This document shows, in pieces, positions 15,486 to 21,846 of a DNA stretch of 34,054 bases. Numbering within the stretch: position 1 is the first letter of the stretch; each line of letters starts with the position of its first letter. Made by a program: the position numbers and the translations under genes. This DNA is from JBMNPT01 sp050943735 (GTDB taxonomy: Bacteria; Bacillota; Clostridia; Oscillospirales; RGIG577): contig JBMNPT010000015.1 in NCBI GenBank assembly GCA_050943735.1, forward strand, positions 1-34,054. Direction: 5' to 3'. The notes under the pieces were generated by a model. The model did no database searches. It saw only the letters and a list, made by a program, of their open reading frames with translations, and was not told the origin of the DNA.

Positions 15486-16505
15486 CTATCTTCCCAGCGC
15501 AAAGCGGCAGATCAAATCCCGTACCGCTTTGGCGTCCTCCAGCGAAAGAGTTTCAATGGTGGTGTGCATATAGCGCAGCGGAATGGACAGCAATCCGCAG
15601 GGAATCCCCTGTCCTACCACCTGCAATGCCCAGGCGTTGGTTCCAGTATCCCCTCCCATCACCTCCACCTGATGGGGAATGTGATGTTCTTCCGCCAGCC
15701 GGCACAGCTGATCGGTAATACGGCGATGCAGGCTGGGACCCACTCCGATCATCGCCCCTCCGCCCAGGGTATATACATTGTCTCCCGAAGCGTCCGGGGT
15801 TTTGGCATGGCTCACATCCACCGCCAGTGCCAAGTCCGGCATGGCCCGCCAGCCGCCCACCTGGGCGCCCCGCAGACCGGTCTCCTCCTGGGCACTGATG
15901 AGCACCTCAATATCCACGCTGCGGCGATGTTTTTTGAGGCGATTCAGTGCCGAAAGCAGCACCGCTACCCCCGCCCGGTCATCCAGCGCCCGGCCGGTGA
16001 CCACTTGCCCCAGCAACATTTCAGGCTGGGCTCGGAAGGTGATCATATCCCCCACCGACACCCGCTTTTCCGCCTGTTGACGGTCATAGCCAATATCCAC
16101 CACCATGTCTTTCAGCGCAATGGCCTGCTTCATCTCCTCCGCCGTCTGGATGTGTGGCGGCTTGGCGGCCATCACACCGTACAGCGGTTCCCGTCCATGG
16201 ACCGTCACCGCGGCTCCAGGCAAAATCCGGCTGTCCACACCGCCCAGATTCACCACCCGGAGAAATCCCTCGTCGGTGATTCCGCTGACCATCAGGCCGA
16301 TTTCATCGATGTGGGCATCCAGCAGCAACTTGGGCGCGTCCTCTTCTCCGCAGTATAAAATACCATGGATGCTGCCCAGCGGATCGGTATACACCTCGTC
16401 ACACAGATCATCCAGCAGGGCTTCCACCCGGGAGCTCAGTCCATGCTCAAAGCCGGAGGCGCCTTCCAGCGCGCCCAGCTCCCATAAATATTCCTTCAGT
16501 TTCAT
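15486..16505 (-). CDS. M42 family metallopeptidase (first of three)
   Basis: The 339-residue protein is an M42 aminopeptidase with all expected metal and catalytic motifs: LDAHIDEIG, ALDDRAG, AQEETGLRGAQ, AVDVSHAKTPD and RYMHTTIE. It starts 15 bases after the murD stop. The context suggests joint expression with murD, but no functional link to peptidoglycan synthesis is established; it may recycle peptides. It is the most upstream of three tandem M42 genes. Confidence 0.93.
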   Translation of the reverse strand: MKLKEYLWELGALEGASGFEHGLSSRVEALLDDLCDEVYTDPLGSIHGILYCGEEDAPKLLLDAHIDEIGLMVSGITDEGFLRVVNLGGVDSRILPGAAVTVHGREPLYGVMAAKPPHIQTAEEMKQAIALKDMVVDIGYDRQQAEKRVSVGDMITFRAQPEMLLGQVVTGRALDDRAGVAVLLSALNRLKKHRRSVDIEVLISAQEETGLRGAQVGGWRAMPDLALAVDVSHAKTPDASGDNVYTLGGGAMIGVGPSLHRRITDQLCRLAEEHHIPHQVEVMGGDTGTNAWALQVVGQGIPCGLLSIPLRYMHTTIETLSLEDAKAVRDLICRFALGR

Positions 16506-16520
16506 GCTTTCACCATCCTG

Positions 16521-17906
16521 TCAATTCAGCTGGCGGACCAATTCCTTGAATTTCCAGCCCCGTTCCATAAAATTGGGGTATGCGTCAAAACTGGCACAGG
16601 CCGGAGAGAGGGTGACCACATCGCCCGGCTGCGCGCACTTTCTGGCGGCGGCTACTGCCTCCTCCATGCCATTGCACTGCAAAATAGCAGGCTGTCCCGG
16701 CTGGTACCCGGCGGCGTTTTCCACCGCAGCCCGTATCTTTTCACTGGTGGCTCCGGTGAGTACCAGCGTTTTCACATGGTCCACAATTTCCGGTCCCAAC
16801 ACATCAAAGGGAATTTTTTTATCATAGCCGCCCGCGATGAGGATGACCTTCTGCTGGAAGGCATGCAAACCGGCAATGGTCCGGGTGGGCGAAGAGGCAA
16901 TGGAGTCATTGTAGTACCGCACGCCCTCCAGTTCCCGCACAAATTCAATGCGGTGTTCCACACCGGCAAAGTTGCGAGCCACTTCCACCATATTTTCCCG
17001 GCTGACCAGCCCATCCACCGCCGCCATGGCTGCCATGTAATTCTCCACATTGTGCATGCCCACAATGCGAATCTCGCCAATGTCCATCACTGGCTCATCC
17101 TGGCCGTCCATACGGCGTATGATTTCCCGTCCACGCAGGAAATACCCCTTTTGCACCTCGCCATGAGAGGAAAACGCCAGCGCTTCCCCTTTGGCCCGGC
17201 GCAGGAAATCCGCTGTCACCGGATTGTCCGCGTTGCACACCGCCCGGTCCTCCTTGCCCTGATGGGCCAGCAGAGTTTCCTTGGCCGCTATGTATTCGGC
17301 CATGTCGGTGTGCCAATCCAGATGATTGGGGGTCACATTGGTCACCACCGCCACATGGGGGCTCTGTTTCATGGTGTGCAGCTGAAAGCTGGACAATTCC
17401 ACCACACACATATCCTGTGGGCGGATACTTTCAATTTCCGGCAGCAGCGGCCGGCCGATGTTACCTCCCAGATGGCAGGTAAATCCCTGCTGTTTCAGCA
17501 TCTCATAAATAATGCTGGTGGTGGTGGTTTTCCCGTCGCTGCCGCTCACCGCCACAATGGGACAAGGACAGAGTTGAAAAAAGACCTCCATTTCGCTGGT
17601 GATCTCCGCGCCCCGGCGCTCCGCTTCCAGCAGCTGAGGCACATCCCGGCGCAGCCCGGGTGTTTTGAAGATGATCTCCTGGTCCAGATGGTCCAGATAT
17701 CCTTCTCCGGTGTGAAAGGTCACGCCCAGACCACTCAGCTCCTCATAGATCTCTCCCAACTGCTGAGGACTTTTTTTGTCACAGGCAGTCACTTTGGCTC
17801 CATGGGTCACCAACAGACGAATGAGAGGAGTATTGCTCACACCAACCCCCACCACTGCGATGGTTTTTCCCTGTATCTGATTATAAAAGGCTTGCACGGC
17901 ATCCAT
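16521..17906 (-). CDS. murD: UDP-N-acetylmuramoylalanine--D-glutamate ligase MurD
   Basis: The 461-residue protein adds D-glutamate to UDP-MurNAc-L-alanine in cytoplasmic peptidoglycan precursor synthesis. The N-terminal nucleotide-sugar domain contains VVGVGVSNTPLIRLL; the central ATPase has the P-loop GSDGKTTTT (122-130) and VTNVTPNHLDWH; the C-terminal domain contains GVEHRIEFV, YNDSIASSPTRTI and LSPACASFDAYPNF, specific to MurD. AAAGGAT precedes the ATG at 17906. It lies outside any dcw cluster, alone with three peptidase genes, and has its own promoter upstream, divergent from rnpB. Confidence 0.97.
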   Translation of the reverse strand: MDAVQAFYNQIQGKTIAVVGVGVSNTPLIRLLVTHGAKVTACDKKSPQQLGEIYEELSGLGVTFHTGEGYLDHLDQEIIFKTPGLRRDVPQLLEAERRGAEITSEMEVFFQLCPCPIVAVSGSDGKTTTTSIIYEMLKQQGFTCHLGGNIGRPLLPEIESIRPQDMCVVELSSFQLHTMKQSPHVAVVTNVTPNHLDWHTDMAEYIAAKETLLAHQGKEDRAVCNADNPVTADFLRRAKGEALAFSSHGEVQKGYFLRGREIIRRMDGQDEPVMDIGEIRIVGMHNVENYMAAMAAVDGLVSRENMVEVARNFAGVEHRIEFVRELEGVRYYNDSIASSPTRTIAGLHAFQQKVILIAGGYDKKIPFDVLGPEIVDHVKTLVLTGATSEKIRAAVENAAGYQPGQPAILQCNGMEEAVAAARKCAQPGDVVTLSPACASFDAYPNFMERGWKFKELVRQLN

Positions 17907-17941
17907 ACTATCATCCTTTCCACTGTCATGATTCCTTTCCT

Positions 17942-17970
17942 ATTATACGTTTTCCTGTGTGAATAATCAA
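17942..17970 (-). promoter_or_regulatory. Promoter of murD
   Basis: On the minus strand TTGATT (17970-17965) and TATAAT (17947-17942) with a 17-base spacer, 36 bases before the murD start. Confidence 0.82.
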
Positions 17971-17987
17971 ATTTTTCCCCAATAAAT

Positions 17988-18016
17988 TTGACAAACCGCA
18001 GGGGATTCTATAAAAT
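17988..18016 (+). promoter_or_regulatory. Promoter of rnpB
   Basis: TTGACA at 17988-17993 and TAAAAT at 18011-18016 with a 17-base spacer, immediately before the RNase P RNA, divergent from the murD promoter. Confidence 0.85.
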
Positions 18017-18021
18017 AAAGT

Positions 18022-18386
18022 GGATGAGTAAGCCAGATGATCGCAGGCGCAGGCTCGAAAGGGCGCGAATGAGGAAAGTCCGGGCTCCACAGGGCAATGG
18101 TAGTGGGTAACGCCCACCGTAGGCGACTATAGGGATAGTGCAACAGAAAGAAACCGCCCGCCACATGGCGAGCAAGGATGGAAAGGCGAGGTAAGAGCTC
18201 ACCAGCGGCCAGGTGACTGGTCGGCTATGTAAACCCTACCTGGAGCAACACCGCATAGAGGGGTGGCTTCTTCGGAGGCCAGGCTGGCCCGGTCCCCCTG
18301 GGTAGGTGGCTGGAGCGCATCGGCAACGGTGCGCCTAGATAGATGATCATCCAATACAGAACCCGGCTTACAGACTTGCTCATCCT
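18022..18386 (+). ncRNA. rnpB: RNase P RNA, class A
   Basis: The RNA component of RNase P, which removes 5' leaders from pre-tRNAs. The terminal helix pairs GGATGAG at the start with CTCATCC at the end. Conserved core blocks are GAGGAAAGTCCGGGCTCC near 18071, ACAGAAA near 18143, and the distal AGATAGATGATC and ACAGAACCCGGCTTAC before the end. The layout is class A (ancestral) rather than the class B form of Bacillus, which fits Clostridia. It has its own promoter and terminator. The protein modulator gene rnpM is in the same window. Confidence 0.96.
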
Positions 18387-18396
18387 TTGCAAATCG

Positions 18397-18429
18397 CAGC
18401 GTTTTCCATATGGAAAACGCTGTTTTTTT
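18397..18429 (+). terminator. Terminator of rnpB
   Basis: A perfect palindrome, CAGCGTTTTCCAT with its complement, is followed by seven T. Confidence 0.92.
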
Positions 18430-18444
18430 ATCATGTCAGGGCAA

Positions 18445-18480
18445 AATAAAAAAACCGCTCAACTTTCGTTAAGCGGTTTT
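18445..18480 (-). terminator. Terminator of tRNA-Ser
   Basis: On the minus strand AAAACCGCTTAAC and GTTGAGCGGTTTT pair around GAAA (one G-T pair), followed by a T run, just beyond the tRNA 3' end. Confidence 0.88.
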
Positions 18481-18485
18481 CCCGT

Positions 18486-18577
18486 TGGCGGAGAGAGAGG
18501 GATTCGAACCCTCGAGACGCTATTAACGCCTACACGATTTCCAATCGTGCGCCTTCGGCCAGCTCAGCCATCTCTCC
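18486..18577 (-). tRNA. tRNA-Ser (anticodon GGA)
   Basis: This 92-base tRNA has the long variable arm of serine tRNAs. The acceptor stem GGAGAGA pairs with TCTCTCC, the anticodon stem CACGA/TCGTG holds the loop TTGGAAA (anticodon GGA), and the T arm contains GGTTCGAATCC. Discriminator G is followed by an encoded CCA. Confidence 0.97.
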
Positions 18578-18592
18578 GTACGACGCTTGATT

Positions 18593-18621
18593 ATTGTACA
18601 ACAGATTGATGGCCTTGTCAA
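18593..18621 (-). promoter_or_regulatory. Promoter of tRNA-Ser
   Basis: TTGACA (18621-18616) and TACAAT (18598-18593) on the minus strand with a 17-base spacer, between the small 69-residue gene and the tRNA. Confidence 0.87.
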
Positions 18622-18629
18622 TGGATTTT

Positions 18630-18839
18630 TCAGTTTTTTTTGCTTTTTTTAGTCTTTTTGGCCTGTTTTTCCGCCTGTCTGGCATGTTCCCGAATCTCCT
18701 CCAGACTGTTGAGCCGGCATACGTTTTCCAACACCTGCTGGCGCACATCCGGGGGCAGCTGATAAAACTGACGCATTCCCTGCCAATTCCCCCACAGCGC
18801 GTTTTGCGTATCTCTTGGCAATTCATCAAATTCCGGCAA
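18630..18839 (-). CDS. Small hypothetical protein (69 aa), lysine-rich tail
   Basis: This probable 69-residue protein starts at TTG, 8 bases after the strong site AAAGGAGG. No ATG is in frame near the start. The first half (ELPRDTQNALWGNWQGMRQF) is rich in aromatic and polar residues. The middle (QLPPDVRQQVLENVCRLNSL) looks helical, and the last 15 residues (QAEKQAKKTKKSKKN) are strongly basic, suggesting nucleic acid or ribosome contact. There is no signal peptide or membrane segment. I do not recognise the family. It ends 9 bases before the tRNA-Ser promoter and is divergent from the DUF1540 gene. Confidence 0.6.
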   Translation of the reverse strand: MPEFDELPRDTQNALWGNWQGMRQFYQLPPDVRQQVLENVCRLNSLEEIREHARQAEKQAKKTKKSKKN

Positions 18840-18913
18840 ATTTCTCGCCTCCTTTCATCTACAGTATCCGCTTCACGCCGGTTGGCTATGCCCCACAATT
18901 TTTGCCGCAGGGT

Positions 18914-18941
18914 GTATATTTCGCCGTCAGACGCACACAAT
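18914..18941 (+). promoter_or_regulatory. Candidate sporulation (sigma-E-like) promoter of the DUF1540 gene
   Basis: GTATATT (18914-18920), 13 bases, then CACACAAT (18934-18941) approximates the sigma-E pattern of an ATATT -35 and a CATACAAT -10 with a spacer near 14. No sigma-A hexamer pair is evident. The match is suggestive only. Confidence 0.35.
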
Positions 18942-18972
18942 AGGAGCGTACTACAAAAGGAGGTAATGAACC

Positions 18973-19140
18973 ATGTCTTGTAAAGCCAATAAGAGCATCG
19001 GCTGCTCTGTGCAGCAATGCGCGTACCACTGCACCAATGAACCCTACTGCTCTCTGGATAAGATCCAGGTGGGCACTCACGAAACCAACCCCACCAAGGT
19101 GGAATGCACTGACTGCAACTCTTTCAAACCCAAGATGTAA
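18973..19140 (+). CDS. DUF1540 domain-containing small cysteine-rich protein
   Basis: The 55-residue protein begins MSCKANKSIGCSVQQCAYHC and continues with the DUF1540 pattern: paired cysteines, an NEPYCSLDKIQVG core, and a final ECTDCNSF. Seven cysteines (3, 11, 16, 20, 26, 45 and 48) suggest metal binding or disulphide cross-linking. The function of DUF1540 is not established; it is common in spore-forming Firmicutes. AAGGAGGT lies 8 bases before the ATG at 18973, and a strong terminator follows the stop, so it is a monocistronic gene. Confidence 0.85.
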   Translation: MSCKANKSIGCSVQQCAYHCTNEPYCSLDKIQVGTHETNPTKVECTDCNSFKPKM

Positions 19141-19147
19141 TATCCCC

Positions 19148-19175
19148 GGACGGCCTGTGGCCGTCCATTTTTTTT
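19148..19175 (+). terminator. Terminator of the DUF1540 gene
   Basis: GGACGGCC-TGT-GGCCGTCC is followed by A and eight T, 8 bases after the stop codon. Confidence 0.93.
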
Positions 19176-19228
19176 GCTGACACTCCCAGGCTTCAGTGCA
19201 TATACTGTGCCGAAAGGAGTTGTGTTCC

Positions 19229-19402
19229 ATGCGTTGTTGTTCCTGCTGTCCATACTACCGATGCCCCCGATGCGGATACCTTTGTCCGAGAGCTGGTCGA
19301 ATTTCCCGCTCAGGCTGTCGTGAAAAAATCTGTCCGGCCGGATGTGGATTCCCTGTCTGCTCCAGCCAGTCTCTTCGGAGAAGATTTTACGCAAATTTTT
19401 AA
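19229..19402 (+). CDS. Small cysteine-rich hypothetical protein (57 aa, 11 Cys)
   Basis: An ATG at 19229 preceded at 9 bases by AAAGGAG opens a 57-residue frame beginning MRCCSCCPYYRCPRCGYLC, with later KICPAGCGFPVC. Eleven cysteines are concentrated in residues 3-43, with CC, CxxC and CxxxC spacings, and the rest is basic. This could be a zinc- or cluster-binding peptide, or a cross-linked spore-coat-like protein; nothing in the sequence decides. It sits between a terminator and the tRNA-Val promoter. A TATACT at 19201-19206 could be its -10. I do not recognise the family, and short length leaves some chance that it is not a gene. Confidence 0.55.
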   Translation: MRCCSCCPYYRCPRCGYLCPRAGRISRSGCREKICPAGCGFPVCSSQSLRRRFYANF

Positions 19403-19420
19403 GAAATTGCAAAAAAAGGC

Positions 19421-19448
19421 TTGCTTTTTTGGGTAAATATGATATACT
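19421..19448 (+). promoter_or_regulatory. Promoter of tRNA-Val
   Basis: TTGCTT at 19421-19426, 16-base spacer, TATACT at 19443-19448 with an upstream TG (extended -10), 31 bases before the tRNA. Confidence 0.82.
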
Positions 19449-19479
19449 AGACAAGTACTCACAAGAGCACAGCCCAGAT

Positions 19480-19555
19480 GGAGGCATAGCTCAGCTGGGA
19501 GAGCGTTCGCCTCACACGCGAGAGGTCACAGGTTCGAGCCCTGTTGTCTCCACCA
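19480..19555 (+). tRNA. tRNA-Val (anticodon CAC)
   Basis: A 76-base cloverleaf: acceptor stem GGAGGCA/TGTCTCC, D arm GCTCAGCTGGGAGAGC, anticodon stem TTCGC/GCGAG with loop CTCACAC (anticodon CAC, reading GTG), T arm CAGGTTCGAGCCCTG, discriminator A and encoded CCA. Confidence 0.97.
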
Positions 19556-19561
19556 TCATCT

Positions 19562-19599
19562 AACGGATGCATTTTCAATCGGAAATGCATCCGTTTTTT
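19562..19599 (+). terminator. Terminator of tRNA-Val
   Basis: AACGGATGCATTT and AAATGCATCCGTT pair around an 8-base loop and run into six T. Confidence 0.93.
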
Positions 19600-19757
19600 A
19601 TTGCATTCAAAAAAGCAGGGTACCGTTGGCTATCATCTATAACCTGCATGACACCTGCCCCGCACACCCACTGCAGGAAGGAAATCACATACTCGCTATA
19701 TGCGTCAACACGCCTAATTACAAGAAGAAAAGTCCGACGCTTTTTCTGTGCCTGTGC
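19600..19757. other. Intergenic stretch without a recognised feature
   Basis: Open frames here lack ribosome binding sites and resemble nothing I recognise. No tRNA-like or attachment-site duplication of the adjacent tRNA-Val 3' end is visible. Confidence 0.5.
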
Positions 19758-19794
19758 AAAAAACCCCGGAAACCGCAAAGGTTCCGGGGTTTTT
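19758..19794 (-). terminator. Terminator of rplM-rpsI
   Basis: AAAAACCCCGGAA and TTCCGGGGTTTTT form a perfect 13-base stem. It lies 30 bases beyond the rpsI stop and can work in both directions. Confidence 0.9.
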
Positions 19795-19824
19795 GAGCTT
19801 TTTTGATTCGTTTGGTGCAGCCGA

Positions 19825-20226
19825 TTATCTCTTGGAGAACTGGGGTGCACGACGGGCGGCCTTCAGACCGTACTTCTTTCTTTCCTTCATTCTGGGGTCT
19901 CTGGTGAGGAAGCCAGCCTTCTTCAGAGTGGGCTTGTAGTTTTCGTCCACCTGCAGCAGAGCTCTGCTCAGACCATGACGGATAGCACCAGCCTGGCCGG
20001 TGAAACCGCCGCCCAGCACCTTGACGATCACGTCAAACTTACCCAGAGTCTCAGTGGCTACCAGGGGCTGACGTACAACCATCTTCAGGGTTTCCAGGCC
20101 AAAGTAATCATCAATGTCACGATCGTTGATGGTAATCACGCCGGTACCGGGAACGATGCGAACACGGGCGATGGACTTCTTTCTTCTACCAGTGCCGTAG
20201 AAGTATGTTTTCTTGCTCTCGTACAT
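19825..20226 (-). CDS. rpsI: 30S ribosomal protein S9
   Basis: The 133-residue protein has the S9 features YFYGTGRRKKSIARVRIVPG at the start, GGGFTGQAGAIRHGLSRAL in the middle, and the basic tail ending APQFSKR that reaches the P-site tRNA. AGGAGG lies 10 bases before the ATG at 20226. It follows rplM by 21 bases, the universal L13-S9 pair, and ends before a strong terminator. Confidence 0.98.
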   Translation of the reverse strand: MYESKKTYFYGTGRRKKSIARVRIVPGTGVITINDRDIDDYFGLETLKMVVRQPLVATETLGKFDVIVKVLGGGFTGQAGAIRHGLSRALLQVDENYKPTLKKAGFLTRDPRMKERKKYGLKAARRAPQFSKR

Positions 20227-20247
20227 ACTGATGGTTCCTCCTTCTAA

Positions 20248-20676
20248 TTACTTGGCCCACACTTCGGGCTTCTGGGCGTCGTGCTTGTGCTGCGCGCCTC
20301 TGTATACCTTCAGTCTCGGCATACTGCTTCTGCCGATGGAATTCTTGGGCAGCATACCCCAAACAGCCAGTTCCACAGCCTTTTCAGGACGGGTAGCCAT
20401 CAGAGTCTTGTACTGGGTTTCCTTCAGACCGCCGACCCAGCCGGTGTGTCTCTGCCAGTACTTCTGCTCCAGCTTCTTGCCGGTGAGCACAGCCTTTTCA
20501 GCGTTGATGATGATTACATGATCACCGCAGTCCACATGGGGAGTGAAGGTGACCTTGTGCTTGCCTCTCAGGATGGCAGCAGCCTCGGCAGCCAGCCGGC
20601 CCAGGGGCTTATCGGTGGCGTCAATGATGTACCACTTGCGCTCCACAGTCTGCGGATTTGCCATATAAGTAGACAT
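20248..20676 (-). CDS. rplM: 50S ribosomal protein L13
   Basis: The 142-residue protein is full-length L13, an early assembly protein of the large subunit. Conserved parts are KWYIIDATDKPLGRLA, TFTPHVDCGDHVIIINAEK, LTGKKLEQKYWQRHTGWVGG and the signature LPKNSIGRSSMPRLKVYRG. AGGAGG lies 8 bases before the ATG. It is preceded by its own promoter and an L13-type leader RNA. Confidence 0.98.
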   Translation of the reverse strand: MSTYMANPQTVERKWYIIDATDKPLGRLAAEAAAILRGKHKVTFTPHVDCGDHVIIINAEKAVLTGKKLEQKYWQRHTGWVGGLKETQYKTLMATRPEKAVELAVWGMLPKNSIGRSSMPRLKVYRGAQHKHDAQKPEVWAK

Positions 20677-20765
20677 AGAATAACCTCCTAGTAAAAATAC
20701 TGTATCGTTTCTTCCAATGATTCCCCCGCCGTGAGACGCGGGACAAGCATTCTCTCAAAACCTGC
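20677..20765 (-). ncRNA. L13-type leader RNA
   Basis: The transcript between the promoter and rplM contains CCCGCGTCTCACGGCGGGGG and AATCATTGGAAGAAACGATA. The CCCGC/GGCGGG hairpin followed by a second stem fits the Firmicutes L13 leader (Rfam L13_leader), thought to mediate autoregulation of rplM-rpsI. Family assignment is by recalled pattern and position. Confidence 0.65.
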
Positions 20766-20771
20766 CTTTTG

Positions 20772-20800
20772 ATGATACCACACCCAATTTTTAAAGTCAA
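20772..20800 (-). promoter_or_regulatory. Promoter of rplM-rpsI
   Basis: TTGACT (20800-20795) and TATCAT (20777-20772) on the minus strand with a 17-base spacer. Confidence 0.82.
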
Positions 20801-20835
20801 CATCTTTTTTCTCATATTTCAATTTACAATTTCTG

Positions 20836-20870
20836 TTCTTCTGTTTTCTCCCATTTTCTTCTGTTTTCTC
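20836..20870. repeat. Perfect 15-base direct repeat in a pyrimidine-rich tract
   Basis: TTCTTCTGTTTTCTC occurs at 20836-20850 and again at 20856-20870, within a T/C-rich stretch of about 75 bases between the divergent rplM and ttcA-like promoters. The function is unknown. Confidence 0.85.
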
Positions 20871-20988
20871 TCTTACTCTCAAAAGGCAATTTTATTTTTC
20901 ATTTTGATTTATGACTGTCATACGCCCAAAATCTCTGGATTTCACCCTCACAGAGCGTAGTTTACCTACTCCAATTCCACTTTTTCCA

Positions 20989-21017
20989 TTGCATTGTTCC
21001 CGTTTTTTCCTTATAAT
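20989..21017 (+). promoter_or_regulatory. Promoter of the TtcA-like gene
   Basis: TTGCAT at 20989-20994 and TATAAT at 21012-21017 with a 17-base spacer, 33 bases before the start codon. Confidence 0.85.
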
Positions 21018-21050
21018 ATACAGGAATCTCTTTTGAAAGGCGGATGTTCC

Positions 21051-21797
21051 ATGCAAAAAATGCTCAGCCTGATGCGTCGGGCTGTGGATGACTACCATAT
21101 GATTGAAGCCGGTGACCGCATCTGTGTGGGAGTGTCCGGCGGCAAAGACTCCCTCACACTATTGCGAGTTCTGCACGCTTTATCCCGTTTTTACCCCAAG
21201 CCCTTTACTGTAGCGGCCGCTACCATTGATCTGGGACTGGGGGCTGACTACTCTCCTATTGAGCAACTGTGTCAGGAACTGGAAATCCCCTTCCTGCTCA
21301 AGCAGACCGACATCGGGCCGCTGCTGTTTGACATTCGAAAGGAACAAAACCCCTGCTCTCTGTGCGCCAAAATGCGGAGAGGCGCACTGGGAGACGCGGC
21401 CAAAGAGCTGGGCTGCCACAAAGTGGCTCTGGGACATCACAACGATGATGTAGTGGAAACCTTTTTCCTCAGCCTGTATTACGAAGGGCGGCTGTCCTGT
21501 TTCCAGCCAGTCACCTACCTGAGCCGCTCAGAAATCACGCAAATTCGTCCCATGGTCTATATGAGTGAAAGTATGGTACGGGGCTTTGCCCGGCGGATGA
21601 ATCTGCCGGTGGTACACAATCCCTGCCCCGCCAACGGCAACACCAAACGGCAATACATTAAGGAGCACATCGCCCAGCTCAATCGGGAAAACCACGGTGT
21701 CAAGCAGCGGGTATTCGGAGCTCTGCAGCGCAGCGGCCTGTGTGGATGGGGCTGTGACAATCTCTTCCGGCCCGACCCCAATGAACCCAGCGAATAA
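21051..21797 (+). CDS. TtcA-like tRNA 2-thiocytidine biosynthesis protein
   Basis: This 248-residue PP-loop ATPase has the P-loop SGGKDS at 29-34. Cysteines fit an iron-sulphur TtcA-type enzyme: CSLC (C102, C105) followed by AKMRRG, and C192 in NPCPANGNTKR. TtcA adenylates and thiolates cytidine 32 of some tRNAs. GHHNDDVVETFFLSL is the usual second PP-loop motif. The start is ATG at 21051, 6 bases after AAAGGCGGA; upstream in-frame codons lie in the promoter. Single transcript: promoter and terminator flank it. An alternative is another member of the same TtcA/TtuA superfamily with different tRNA specificity. Confidence 0.85.
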   Translation: MQKMLSLMRRAVDDYHMIEAGDRICVGVSGGKDSLTLLRVLHALSRFYPKPFTVAAATIDLGLGADYSPIEQLCQELEIPFLLKQTDIGPLLFDIRKEQNPCSLCAKMRRGALGDAAKELGCHKVALGHHNDDVVETFFLSLYYEGRLSCFQPVTYLSRSEITQIRPMVYMSESMVRGFARRMNLPVVHNPCPANGNTKRQYIKEHIAQLNRENHGVKQRVFGALQRSGLCGWGCDNLFRPDPNEPSE

Positions 21798-21800
21798 CAC

Positions 21801-21834
21801 AAAAAGCCAGACCCTTTCGGGCCTGGCTTTTTTT
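21801..21834. terminator. Terminator between the TtcA-like gene and pnp
   Basis: AAAAGCCAG and CTGGCTTTT form a stem, with inner CCC/GGG, around TTTC. T runs on both strands serve the two convergent genes. Confidence 0.9.
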
Positions 21835-21846
21835 CATACTGTAGGA

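Noticed and set aside
19480..19757. Possible integration (att) site at the tRNA-Val 3' end
   Set aside because: No duplicate of the tRNA 3' end, no integrase gene and no foreign genes are visible nearby.
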